Shown: piece by piece, positions 31,338 through 40,282 of the stretch
Layout of the letters: each line of letters starts with the position of its first letter
How positions within the stretch are numbered: the first letter of the stretch is position 1
NCBI RefSeq assembly: GCF_037126285.1
Contig: NZ_CP147012.1
Coordinates: 3,308,676-3,372,675 of the forward strand
DNA: 64,000 bases
Direction: 5' to 3'
Source: Bernardetia sp. MNP-M8
Lineage (GTDB): Bacteria; Bacteroidota; Bacteroidia; Cytophagales; Bernardetiaceae
Notes under the pieces: model-generated
Told to the model about the DNA's origin: nothing
Databases searched by the model: none
Seen by the model: only the letters and a program-made list of their open reading frames with translations
Program-made: the position numbers and the translations under genes

Positions 31338-33440
31338 ATGTCTATTCCCTCTCACATCATCGACCAAATAAGAGAAAATGCCCACATTGAAGAAGTAGTG
31401 GGTGATTTTGTTACGCTCAAAAAACAAGGTTCTAGTTTTAAAGCATGTTGTCCTTTTCACCAAGAAAAAACACCTTCGTTTGTTGTTACACCAAGTAAAG
31501 GTATTTTTAAATGTTTTGGCTGTGGAAAAGGTGGTGATAGTATTACCTTTGTGATGGAGCATGAAAACCTGAGTTATCCTGAGGCTTTAAAGTTTCTTGC
31601 AGGAAAATATAGTATCGAAATTCCTGAAGAAAGCGAACGTAGTGACGAAGCCAAACAAGAACAACAACACCGAGAAAGTCTTTTAATTGTTCTTGCTTTT
31701 GCACAAAAATTCTATACTGAAAATCTTAAAAATACTGACGAAGGCAAATCTGTTGGAGGAAGTTATTTCAAAGAACGTGGATTTATCCAAAAAACACAAG
31801 AAAAATTTGAGTTAGGATATGCTTTTGATCAATGGGATTCTATCCTAAAAGCTGCTACTGAAAAAGGATATAGTAGCCAGTTTTTAGAAGATACAGGACT
31901 AGTAATAAAGAAAGAGGATAGACATTATGACCGTTTTCGTGGGCGTGTAATGTTTCCAATTCATAATGTTTCGGGTAGAACAATCGGTTTTGGAGCAAGA
32001 GCCTTAAAAAAAGACCAACAACCCAAGTATCTGAATAGTCCAGAAACAGAAATTTATCAAAAAAGCCATGTTCTTTATGGAATTTTTCAAGCAAAAAATT
32101 CTATTCGTAGAGAAGAAAATTGTTATTTGGTAGAAGGTTATACTGATGTAATTGGATTGCATCAAGCAGGAATTGAGAATGTAGTGGCAAGTTCGGGAAC
32201 ATCACTTACAGATGGACAGATAAACCTTCTAAAACGTTTTACAGACCGTGTAACACTGCTTTTTGATGGAGATAAAGCTGGTTTAAAGGCTGCTATTCGT
32301 GGAATTGATATTATTTTAGAACAAGGATTAGATGTTCAAGCTGTCGTTTTGCCAGAAGGACACGACCCTGATACATTTGTTACAGAACAAGGAGGAGAAA
32401 AAACTAAAAATTATTTGGAATCCAAAGCGCAGAATTTTTTGCGTTTTAAATATCAAGTTTTAGTACCTGATAAGGATGACCCAATGGCAAGGGCGAGTGC
32501 ATTAAAAGAGCTTTGCCAAACGATTGCTGTAGTTCCTGATGTTTTCAAGCGTTCGTTATTGACAAAAGAATTGGCACATTGGATGGAAATAAGTGAGCAA
32601 GACGTAATCTTGGAAACCAATAAATTCATTCATAAAAGAGCAGCGCAAAAACTAAAGGAACAAGAAAGAGATAAAAACAGACAACACAGAGAAAGACATC
32701 AGAATAGAACTAGTCAGACCAATACCCAAAATAATTCTTCTGATGAGTTTGGCTATTTTCCACCTTCTGAATATGGACAAGCAGAGCACGAACAAGGTTT
32801 TCAAAATGAATCAAATTATTATGAAGAGTTTGGAGGACAAGCCATTGATTTATCCGAATTAGAAGCTGCATTAAATCCTCAACAAAAAAAAGAACAGCAA
32901 AATACAGCTTTTTTTCGTCAGTATGAAGACGAAATCACACGCCTGATGATTCGTTATGGACATCAAACTATTGCAGGAGGAGAGTATATTTGTGACTATA
33001 TTTTGGAAGAGATAAGTGAAATTCCATCACTAAATCCTTCTTATGCACAGCTTCGTATTATTTATGAAAATGCACGAATTAATGACATCAAAATTTCGTA
33101 TCAAGAATTATTAACCGATTTTATTCAGAATGATGAAAAATTAATACAAATTGTTACAGGATTTTTGACTGATTCTTCTCAGATTAGTCCAAATTGGGAA
33201 AAACGCATGCAACTTGTTATTCCAAATGAAGAAAAACAACTAGCTACTATTATCCCTCAAACTATTTTACATCTGAAAAGAGTTTTTCTAAAAGGAATTT
33301 TGAATGAAAACTTACGAAAAATAAAAAAAGCAAATAATCAAAGTCAGGAAGAAATAGAAAAATTACTACTTATTTATCAAGAACTTAAAACACAAGAAAT
33401 ACAAATTTCGAATGAATTAGGTATTGTAATTCATAAATAA
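31338..33440 (+). CDS. dnaG: DNA primase
   Basis: 700 residues. Makes RNA primers at the replication fork. CHC2 zinc ribbon with C38, H41, C59 and C62 (CPFHQEKTPSF, FKCFGCGKGGD); catalytic core about 120-340, including the RNA-polymerase basic motif region and TOPRIM (YLVEGYTDVIGLHQAG, LLFDGDKAGLKAA); a Q/N/H-rich linker near 435-500 (RHQNRTSQTNTQNNSS); and a C-terminal helicase-binding region. Normal length for Bacteroidota. Confidence 0.95.
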   Translation: MSIPSHIIDQIRENAHIEEVVGDFVTLKKQGSSFKACCPFHQEKTPSFVVTPSKGIFKCFGCGKGGDSITFVMEHENLSYPEALKFLAGKYSIEIPEESERSDEAKQEQQHRESLLIVLAFAQKFYTENLKNTDEGKSVGGSYFKERGFIQKTQEKFELGYAFDQWDSILKAATEKGYSSQFLEDTGLVIKKEDRHYDRFRGRVMFPIHNVSGRTIGFGARALKKDQQPKYLNSPETEIYQKSHVLYGIFQAKNSIRREENCYLVEGYTDVIGLHQAGIENVVASSGTSLTDGQINLLKRFTDRVTLLFDGDKAGLKAAIRGIDIILEQGLDVQAVVLPEGHDPDTFVTEQGGEKTKNYLESKAQNFLRFKYQVLVPDKDDPMARASALKELCQTIAVVPDVFKRSLLTKELAHWMEISEQDVILETNKFIHKRAAQKLKEQERDKNRQHRERHQNRTSQTNTQNNSSDEFGYFPPSEYGQAEHEQGFQNESNYYEEFGGQAIDLSELEAALNPQQKKEQQNTAFFRQYEDEITRLMIRYGHQTIAGGEYICDYILEEISEIPSLNPSYAQLRIIYENARINDIKISYQELLTDFIQNDEKLIQIVTGFLTDSSQISPNWEKRMQLVIPNEEKQLATIIPQTILHLKRVFLKGILNENLRKIKKANNQSQEEIEKLLLIYQELKTQEIQISNELGIVIHK

Positions 33441-33501
33441 GCAAATTTTCAAAAAAAACACTTTATTATGCTCATTTAATGAGAATAATAGAATAAAAAA
33501 T

Positions 33502-33532
33502 TTTGCATTTTGCTAAAAGTAGTGTAGATTTG
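33502..33532 (+). promoter_or_regulatory. Consensus Bacteroidota promoter for the CheY-like gene
   Basis: TTTG (33502-33505), 19 bp, TAGATTTG (33525-33532): perfect -33/-7 match. The upstream AAATTTTGCATT resembles that of the two lanthipeptide promoters. Leader about 170 nt to the ATG at 33708. Confidence 0.8.
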
Positions 33533-33707
33533 AGAACAAACAAATCAATTATTGATTTTGAGTTAAAAAAAAACATAAAAAAATACAATTATATAAAAAA
33601 TGAGAAAATAATTAGTAGCCAGTTAGTATGGTATTTGAATGCCTATAATTAATTATTATTATTTTCTAATTTTCATTTACCATTTTTATCATTCGAATAT
33701 ATTTATT

Positions 33708-34085
33708 ATGGGTTCTAAAAAAATACTTATTGCAGAAGACAGTTCTGTAATTCAAAACATTACTCGCAAAGTATTGCAATTTCAAAATTATGAAATTGAA
33801 ACAGCAAAAGACGGTTTACAAGTGTTGGAAGCAATGGCAATGGGAGATTTTGATGCGATATTAATGGACATCAATATGCCAAAAATGGACGGAATGGAAT
33901 GTGCTAAAAAAATTCGTGCTATGAGTGACCCTAAAAAAGCTAAAATTCCAATTATTGCAATTACTGGAAATGCTCGTAATTATACTGCAAAAGATTTTAG
34001 TGCAGTAGGAATCAATGATTATATGCAAAAACCTGTAAATTTCGATGATTTGGTTGAAAAACTTTCTTCTTATTTAGAAAAATAA
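33708..34085 (+). CDS. CheY-like single-domain response regulator
   Basis: 125 residues from the ATG at 33708 (MGSKKILIAEDSS); an earlier ATG at 33639 would add an aromatic, non-conserved leader (MPIINYYYFLIFIYHF...). Receiver residues: ED in LIAEDS, phosphoacceptor D in AILMDINMPKMDG, T in IAITGNARN, K in YMQKPVNF. No output domain. No kinase gene adjoins it. Confidence 0.88.
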   Translation: MGSKKILIAEDSSVIQNITRKVLQFQNYEIETAKDGLQVLEAMAMGDFDAILMDINMPKMDGMECAKKIRAMSDPKKAKIPIIAITGNARNYTAKDFSAVGINDYMQKPVNFDDLVEKLSSYLEK

Positions 34086-34144
34086 GCTAGAAAATAAATT
34101 AAAAGAAATTCTATTCCAAAATCCAATTTTATTTCGGTAAAATT

Positions 34145-34190
34145 AAAAACCTTTATTATTCTATTTTTGTAGAACGATGAAGGTTTTTGC
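34145..34190 (+). terminator. Terminator after the CheY-like gene
   Basis: AAAAACCTT pairs with AAGGTTTTT; the inner ATTCTA/TAGAA may extend the stem. Confidence 0.55.
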
Positions 34191-34315
34191 GCTTATGAAT
34201 AATCTTATTACAGTGTAACATAAGTTTATTTGAGTTTTACTATCGTTGTTGGCAACACCGAAAATGGCAGAATTATAAATTGAACATGGTTTAACCCTGT
34301 TTTATCTTAGTAGTA

Positions 34316-34975
34316 TTATTTCATCTTTACAGGAAAACTATATGCCAAACGAAGTGAAAAAACAGAATTTCTGACAGGAAATCCAAATCTATCTAAAAAG
34401 ACACTATTTCTTCCCCAGTAATGTCGGAATTCTGTAGAAAACCAACGCCAACTCCCAGTTTCATATCTAAAACCAAAACCAACTAGCCAGCCTACATCAA
34501 AGTCATGTGTTGCCCAACGCAAATCATAACTAGGATTTTTGTCATACTGAGCTTTCCAAAGATATGCTCCTGAAAGTGCTGCCGAAACTTGATAATTCCA
34601 GTAATTTCCTTCGAAAATATAAGAAAATGAATATTGATTTTCTATATAATGAAGCCTCAAAGAAGTTGTATTTGCTCGTACTTCCCCTACATCTCCTCCT
34701 ATTTGGCTGTATAAAAGTTGAGGACGAATACGCCAATTATCTTTCAATTGTATTTCTAAAAACCCTCCTGCACCGTATGCCAACCGACGAAAATTTTCGA
34801 TATTGCGTATTCTTGAATAATTTCCCTGTGTAAGAAAACCTGCTGAAATTAATTGGGCTTGAGCAGAGTTTGAAACTAGAGAGAATAACAAAGAAAAAAT
34901 AATCAAAAACGTACTTCTCCACAGAAAAAAAATGGGTTTGGATTCTTCTGTTTCTCTCTTAAATCTGTGGTTCAA
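34316..34975 (-). CDS. Predicted outer-membrane beta-barrel protein
   Basis: About 219 residues from a TTG at 34975, chosen because the only in-frame ATG (35044) would overlap the upstream methylase gene by 64 bp, while this TTG begins just past its stop. The signal peptide is FLIIFSLLFSLVSNSAQAQ. The mature part alternates polar and aromatic residues in short segments divided by G/N turns (AGGFLEIQLKDNWRIRPQLLYSQ, YWNYQVSAALSGAYLW, WLVGFGFRYETGSWRWFSTEF, SVFSLRLAYSFPVK), as in a small barrel. No family named. Probably in one operon with the methylase. Confidence 0.65.
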   Translation of the reverse strand: MNHRFKRETEESKPIFFLWRSTFLIIFSLLFSLVSNSAQAQLISAGFLTQGNYSRIRNIENFRRLAYGAGGFLEIQLKDNWRIRPQLLYSQIGGDVGEVRANTTSLRLHYIENQYSFSYIFEGNYWNYQVSAALSGAYLWKAQYDKNPSYDLRWATHDFDVGWLVGFGFRYETGSWRWFSTEFRHYWGRNSVFLDRFGFPVRNSVFSLRLAYSFPVKMK

Positions 34976-34980
34976 ATCAT

Positions 34981-35697
34981 TCAGACAGCATACAAAACAA
35001 AAATTGTCGGTATTTTGTGTAAATCGGGTATTTCTTTTTTCCATTCTGCAACCGTTTTTGTTTTGATAAATTGATTTTCAGAAGTAATATTTGAAGCAAC
35101 ACAAATTTTTGTTTTCGGATTCAAGACCTTCAAAATATCTGTCAGTAAAGAATTATTTCTATAAGGCGTTTCCATAAAAATCTGTGAACGCTTTAGTTTC
35201 TGACTTTCAGACTCTAAACTCTTAATTTCATTTTTGCGTTTGGTTGCATCAATAGAAAGATAACCATGGAAAGCAAAATTTTGTCCATTAAAGCCTGAAG
35301 CCATTAGTGCAAGCAAAATTGATGATGCGCCCACAAGAGGAACAACTTCAATATTATTTTTATGTGCATACTCAACAGCCAATGCACCTGGGTCTGCAAT
35401 TCCAGGGCAACCTGCTTCTGACATAATTCCTACTTTTGTAGGTTCGTTATTTTTATCATTCTTAGGGATTTGTTTGAAGTAATTTTCTAATTCAGTTTTT
35501 GTTGTTTTTTTATCTAACTGAAAAAAGATTAAATCATCTATTACAACTCCTAATTTGAGCGCAGAAATAAAACGTCTTGCTGTTCGTAAATTTTCTACTA
35601 AAAAATATTTTGTTTGCCCAATAATCATTGGTATTTCTTGTGAAAGACTTTCTTTATTTCCTTCTTCTAACCAAATTGGAATTAAATATATTTTCAT
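34981..35697 (-). CDS. SAM-dependent methyltransferase, RsmI/tetrapyrrole-methylase fold
   Basis: 238 residues, slightly shorter than RsmI (about 280). Contains the fold's motifs: YFLVENLRTARRFI, the GIMSEAGCPGIADPGA loop that binds S-adenosylmethionine, VVPLVGASSILLALMASGFNGQNFAFHGYL, and FMETPYRNNSLL. RsmI 2'-O-methylates C1402 of 16S rRNA; this shorter Bacteroidota group is usually annotated as an RsmI-like methylase and the substrate is not certain. A minus-strand -7-like box (TATCTTTG, plus 35737-35744) lies 40 bp upstream. Confidence 0.8.
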   Translation of the reverse strand: MKIYLIPIWLEEGNKESLSQEIPMIIGQTKYFLVENLRTARRFISALKLGVVIDDLIFFQLDKKTTKTELENYFKQIPKNDKNNEPTKVGIMSEAGCPGIADPGALAVEYAHKNNIEVVPLVGASSILLALMASGFNGQNFAFHGYLSIDATKRKNEIKSLESESQKLKRSQIFMETPYRNNSLLTDILKVLNPKTKICVASNITSENQFIKTKTVAEWKKEIPDLHKIPTIFVLYAV

Positions 35698-35894
35698 TTT
35701 ATATGCTAATTGCTATTGAAAAATAATAAAATAACACAAAGATAAACTAAACTTAACAAATCGTTCACTTACTAAATATCAAGAGTGGCTAAATGAAACA
35801 CTAACTTTGCAGTCAATTAGAGAATACCTATTTATACATTTAATTAGGGTAATCAAAAAGTAAATTCAATAAAACGAACAATACTCAATTCATC

Positions 35895-37103
35895 TTGAAC
35901 CTACCTCTGCAAAATCCTCTTCCTGTAAGAAACGAAAATAAAACAAATCTTTCAAAGATACTACTTCGCATTTTATATGCAGTATTGATTGTTTGTTTGT
36001 TTTTGGTTTCGATTGATATGTTGATGAGTGCTTTTCGTTTGTTTGGAAAAGAGGTAGCAAATACTATTTTTTCAGTTTCGGCGCATCCTTTTGTTGGAAT
36101 TTTTATAGGACTCCTAATCACTGCCATTCTGCAAAGTAGTTCTACTGTTACAGCAATGGTGGTAGCAGCCGTAGCAGCAGGCGCACTGACTATCGAAACA
36201 GCTACTCCTATCATTATGGGAGCAAATGTAGGAACAACTATTACGAGTGCTATTGTTGCTTTGGGACATATTTCAAAAAAGAAAGAACTCAGAAAAGCGT
36301 TTGCAGCAGCTAGTTTACATGATTTTTTTAATGTCTTGACTGCTCTGATTCTTTTTCCATTAGAATATTATACTCATTTTTTATCTGATTTGGCTAAGTA
36401 TGTAACTGAACTACTTCCTTTTTCAGCTAATTCTGGAAATTTTATTCCTCCTATCATTTCTATTCCTTCCAATTTTGTGGTTAGTCAATTACACGATTAT
36501 CCAATCTTAATTTTGATTTTTGCTATTCTGTGTTTGTTTTTGGCTATTCGATTATTTATTAATCTTTTAAAAGAACAAATGATAGGAAAACAAAGACAAC
36601 AAATGCACGAACTTTTTTTTGGAAGCACTTGGAAATCTTTTGTATGGGGATTTATCACTACAGCAGCTATTCAGTCTAGTTCTGTAACAACTTCATTGGT
36701 TGTTCCTCTGGTAGCTACTCGTAAAGTAAATATTCAAAAAGCATTTCCTTTTATTGTAGGAGCAAACATCGGAACAACACTCACAACACTTTTAGCAGCC
36801 CTTTTTAAGTCAGAAGCAGCCGTTACGATTGCGTTAGTTCATATTTTATTTAATCTTATTGGTGCTATTATTTTTTTAGTGATTCCTTTTATGCGTAGAA
36901 TTCCAATTTTTCTTTCACAACGTCTAGGAATGGCTGCTATGAATAATCGAAGTAGTGCTTTGGCTTATTTGTTAGTTGTGTTTTTTGTTCTTCCTTTTGG
37001 CATGATTTATAGTTCTTTCCAACAGAATGACTTAGATTTGCAGAAAGTAAGCACAACAGAGACAAAACAAGACTCTTCCTTGATTCAAGAAAAAAAAAAG
37101 TGA
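35895..37103 (+). CDS. Na+/phosphate cotransporter family protein
   Basis: 402 residues from a TTG start, the only start available downstream of the in-frame stop at 35850. Inner-membrane protein with the two inverted QSSS repeats of the NptA/SLC34 family: AILQSSSTVTAMVVAAVAAG (near residue 75) and AAIQSSSVTTSLVVPLV (near 260), each followed by GANVGTT or GANIGTT. It should import phosphate with Na+. The C-terminal PhoU-like domain found in longer members is absent. Followed after 67 bp by a second phosphate-transporter-like gene, on the same strand. Confidence 0.88.
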   Translation: MNLPLQNPLPVRNENKTNLSKILLRILYAVLIVCLFLVSIDMLMSAFRLFGKEVANTIFSVSAHPFVGIFIGLLITAILQSSSTVTAMVVAAVAAGALTIETATPIIMGANVGTTITSAIVALGHISKKKELRKAFAAASLHDFFNVLTALILFPLEYYTHFLSDLAKYVTELLPFSANSGNFIPPIISIPSNFVVSQLHDYPILILIFAILCLFLAIRLFINLLKEQMIGKQRQQMHELFFGSTWKSFVWGFITTAAIQSSSVTTSLVVPLVATRKVNIQKAFPFIVGANIGTTLTTLLAALFKSEAAVTIALVHILFNLIGAIIFLVIPFMRRIPIFLSQRLGMAAMNNRSSALAYLLVVFFVLPFGMIYSSFQQNDLDLQKVSTTETKQDSSLIQEKKK

Positions 37104-37170
37104 GCTTAAGAGAACAAATTTTGATAAATTAATATACTATACTAGTCTATAAAAATAACTAAGTACAAAA

Positions 37171-38271
37171 ATGGATTTTCATATCATATTTATGATTTTG
37201 GGTTTTAGTTTTGCAGCCTATTCGGTGGTGGGTAATGATGTAATTCAAACATTAGGAACATTTATAAGCTCCAATGGAAAAACGCCTTGGTATCTGCTGT
37301 GGGCTTATACAGGATTTATTTTGATAAGTGTGCTTTTTTATGGTTGGTACTCTGGACAGGGAGTAGCCTATGGAAGACTTAATAAAATTCCTTTTCCTGA
37401 AGTATTGCAATGGTGGCATGTCTTGCCTCCTTTAGTTTTACTAATTATTACTCGTTTTGGTATTCCTGTCAGTACGACTTTTTTAGTGCTGAGTGTTTTT
37501 GCGACTAAAAATATTGGAAGCATGGTTACCAAATCTGCTTTGGGTTACTTAGTTGCTTTTGGAGCAGCTATTTTTGTTTACTTCTTGATAAGTCGTTTTT
37601 TTGAAGAGAATTTTATTAGAAAGGAAATAAAGAAGAATGAAAAGAGAATCTGGACTGTTTTACAATGGATTTCGACTGGGTTTTTGTGGTCGCAATGGTT
37701 GATTCAAGATTTAGCCAATATTTATGTTTATCTCCCTCGTGGAAATGACCTTTCTACTACTGCTTTTGTCTTGTCAATGCTTATGTTATTGGCTCTATTG
37801 GGTTATATTTTTTATAGTCGTGGTGGCAAAATTCAGAAAATTGTGACAACCAAAACTAATACTACCGATATTCGTTCGGCTACTATTATTGACCTTATTT
37901 ATGGAATTGTTTTGTTTGTTTTCAAAGAAATGAGCGATATTCCAATGAGTACAACATGGGTTTTTGTTGGTCTTTTGGCTGGACGTGAACTAATGCTCAA
38001 TCTTCGTATAAATATGCAAGCTGCTTTTGAAGCTCGCCTAAAACAAGAAAAGAAAAAAGCTAGAAAGAAAGGCTTCAAAGAGAGTTCTGAAGGTATATTA
38101 GATACAGGTGTTTTTACTGATGATAATCAAGATATTTTGAACCATCCTCTTTATCCACGTTATTCAGATACACTAGCAATTTTGAGAATGATAGGTTCTG
38201 ATTTATTGAAAGTATTTGCAGGTTTACTTGTCAGTTTGATTTTGGTTTGGCTCATCAGTTTTGTTAGATAG
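37171..38271 (+). CDS. PiT-like phosphate transporter
   Basis: 366 residues, many membrane helices. The N-terminal GNDVIQTLGTFISS motif corresponds to the GANDxANA-type signature of PiT transporters, and a second IPMSTTWVFVGLLAGRE motif near residue 275 resembles the PVSTTHxxxGxxxG repeat; GIPVSTTFLVLSV near 103 is the first of these. A long charged loop lies at about 290-335 (KKKARKKGFKESSEG). It is 67 bp after the NptA-like gene, so both types of phosphate (or phosphate-like oxyanion) carrier may be expressed together. Confidence 0.78.
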   Translation: MDFHIIFMILGFSFAAYSVVGNDVIQTLGTFISSNGKTPWYLLWAYTGFILISVLFYGWYSGQGVAYGRLNKIPFPEVLQWWHVLPPLVLLIITRFGIPVSTTFLVLSVFATKNIGSMVTKSALGYLVAFGAAIFVYFLISRFFEENFIRKEIKKNEKRIWTVLQWISTGFLWSQWLIQDLANIYVYLPRGNDLSTTAFVLSMLMLLALLGYIFYSRGGKIQKIVTTKTNTTDIRSATIIDLIYGIVLFVFKEMSDIPMSTTWVFVGLLAGRELMLNLRINMQAAFEARLKQEKKKARKKGFKESSEGILDTGVFTDDNQDILNHPLYPRYSDTLAILRMIGSDLLKVFAGLLVSLILVWLISFVR

Positions 38272-38289
38272 ATAAACTGATAAGCTATA

Positions 38290-38339
38290 TTTCCATAAAT
38301 TAGAATTCAGAACTTCTAATTTATGGAAAATCCTTTTTT
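38290..38339 (+). terminator. Terminator after the PiT-like gene
   Basis: 16-bp perfect stem TTTCCATAAATTAGAA / TTCTAATTTATGGAAA, eight-base loop, then a T-run (TCCTTTTTT) after two bases. Confidence 0.75.
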
Positions 38340-38379
38340 GATGTTTTAAAGTTACTTTAGCAAAAAACACTTTAGGTTT

Positions 38380-38458
38380 AATGAACATTATCACGGTTAA
38401 TTTATTAATGTTCATTTTTCCATAGCGACAGGTTTGCAAATCTGTCGCTATGGAAAAA
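38380..38458. repeat. Two adjacent intergenic hairpins
   Basis: First: AATGAACATTA (38380-38390) / TAATGTTCATT (38406-38416). Second: a near-perfect palindrome, TTTTTCCATAGCGACAG (38415-38431) / CTGTCGCTATGGAAAAA (38442-38458), with TTTGCAAA in the middle. The second is much more GC-rich than the surroundings and looks like a dispersed palindromic repeat rather than a terminator of either neighbour. Confidence 0.7.
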
Positions 38459-38519
38459 TAAGAGTGTTTTGATTTCCCCTAACTAATTTATTATTAGACC
38501 TTTAGATAAGTGATGACGT

Positions 38520-39869
38520 TTAATACAACTTATGGATAGTTGTCAAAATTTCTTCCATTTTATTTCCTATAGTTCTTGAAGATTCTCTATGATGATTATT
38601 TTGAAATGAAAAACAGAATTTGCGACCACTTTTAGTAATCAAAAAGCCACTCAAACAATGGTTATTACTTATTGTACCTGTTTTTCCATATAAAAATGGT
38701 TTTGCATTTCTTGAAAATTCGTATCTACGTCTTAATGTTCCTGCTTCTCCTCCAATAGCAAGTGTTTCAAATAATTTTTCTTCTCCCATATCCTTACGAA
38801 TAGATTTAAGCATTTCTACAAAATTACGAGGTGTAAAAAGGTTATAACGAGAAAGACCAGAACCATCAACCCAACGAGGACGATTATAAAATTTATTAAA
38901 ATAATTTTCATCCAAATATTCAATCACTTTTTGTGTAGAAAGTGTTCCAAAAAGCTCTGCCGAACACATAAGAAGAGTCTGTTCTGCCAAAAAATTGTCG
39001 CTTTGTTGCATCATTCGTTTATACATTTCATCACTTTTTGCTGTATAAAATGTAGATGTATTTTCAGGCATTGGATAATCCAAATGGGTAATCTCTAAAC
39101 CTAATTTATCTTTTAGAAGCAGTGTCATAAGTTCTGGTGTAGCATGAAAAGGGATAGATTTTCCATTCTTATAATACAAATCTCCAATATTATATTCAAA
39201 AGAATTGATACCCAAATCTCTTTCTACCCTAAAATTGTTAGTGTTTATATCACTATTTTCTTTTATCAAATTCTTAAAAATAGATGGATAGACTTCAATT
39301 TCACATGAAGGGTCAGCCTCAAAATAGACTGCATTTCCATACATAGGCAAAACCGATTTTTCTACGCCATACGTCGTTCGATAATCTTCCCATGCCCAAC
39401 CATCGCCAAAAGGTTCATCTTTATAGTTAGTAGTAGAAAAGTAGAGTTTTTTTGTTTTAGATTTTAATAATAGAAAATCAATTACAGCAGAATTTCCAAA
39501 AATGGGATGCAAAAAAGTAGGATCGCCTGTTCCCCAAAATATAAGAGAATCTCCTTTTTCAAAATAACTTAACGAAGGCAAACGTTCGCTCAAAATTTTG
39601 GTTGCTGCAAAAAGAGAAGCTATTTTTACGTTAGATGCTGGTGTAAAATACTTATCAGCATTATATTCAAAAATGTATTTCGAACTATCTAAGTCATATA
39701 AAACAAAACCATGAAAACTGTCTTTAAAACAATCTTCACCAAATACTTCGATTAAATTACCTATATAATCAGTGTTTTTCTTTTGAGCAGTAGCTGAAAA
39801 ATTAATAAAACAACAACTAGCAACTAAAAAAAAGAGTAATTTTCTTGAAAAAATAAACGTAATTGTCAT
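38520..39869 (-). CDS. dacB: D-Ala-D-Ala carboxypeptidase/endopeptidase (PBP4, S13)
   Basis: 449 residues with an N-terminal signal peptide (LLFFLVASCCFINFSATAQ). Periplasmic S13 enzyme that trims the D-Ala end of peptidoglycan stems or opens cross-links. Active-site motifs: nucleophile S79 and K82 in PASNVKIAS, SDN in QQSDNFLAEQ, and KTG in YGKTGTISNN. A GSGLSRYN motif is also present. Length and order of motifs are normal for the family. Confidence 0.92.
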   Translation of the reverse strand: MTITFIFSRKLLFFLVASCCFINFSATAQKKNTDYIGNLIEVFGEDCFKDSFHGFVLYDLDSSKYIFEYNADKYFTPASNVKIASLFAATKILSERLPSLSYFEKGDSLIFWGTGDPTFLHPIFGNSAVIDFLLLKSKTKKLYFSTTNYKDEPFGDGWAWEDYRTTYGVEKSVLPMYGNAVYFEADPSCEIEVYPSIFKNLIKENSDINTNNFRVERDLGINSFEYNIGDLYYKNGKSIPFHATPELMTLLLKDKLGLEITHLDYPMPENTSTFYTAKSDEMYKRMMQQSDNFLAEQTLLMCSAELFGTLSTQKVIEYLDENYFNKFYNRPRWVDGSGLSRYNLFTPRNFVEMLKSIRKDMGEEKLFETLAIGGEAGTLRRRYEFSRNAKPFLYGKTGTISNNHCLSGFLITKSGRKFCFSFQNNHHRESSRTIGNKMEEILTTIHKLY

Positions 39870-40282
39870 AAATAATTTTTAAAAAGTGTAGATAAAATTT
39901 GGTTGTAGTAGTAATCTTGAAATAAAAAAAGAGAGTAAAATGTATCCTTATCTAATTCCAAACGCAGAATCAAAAAGTATTGTTCAAACGTTGTTCCTAC
40001 TTTATTAGTTTAACAAAGTTTTAAAACTAGGAACTAGGTTTTTTATATTAAAAAATAAGTTCTTATAGCATAATCTCACTTTTCCTCTTAACAATAAAGT
40101 GATATTTATTCAAAAAAACGAATTGACAACTCAAGCAAATTAAAATATTATAACATATCAAAATACCTTTAATTACTATAAAATAGTTATGAATTACTTA
40201 AATTTGAAAAAATCTCTTTTCTATATATCTTTTTTAGCATTTATAGACTTAATCAAACTATTTCATTTACCAATTTTTCTCA
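39870..40282. other. 413-bp divergent intergenic region
   Basis: Between dacB (minus) and the M1 peptidase (plus). AT-rich; I see no gene, no full -33/-7 promoter and no strong hairpin. Confidence 0.45.

Noticed and set aside
34975-35044. ATG at 35044 as start of the small barrel gene
   Set aside because: It would overlap the upstream methylase by 64 bp and put some 25 non-conserved residues ahead of the signal peptide.
38224-38439. 71-codon minus-strand frame after the PiT-like gene
   Set aside because: It is built across the terminator and the hairpins at 38290-38458 and overlaps the end of the transporter gene.
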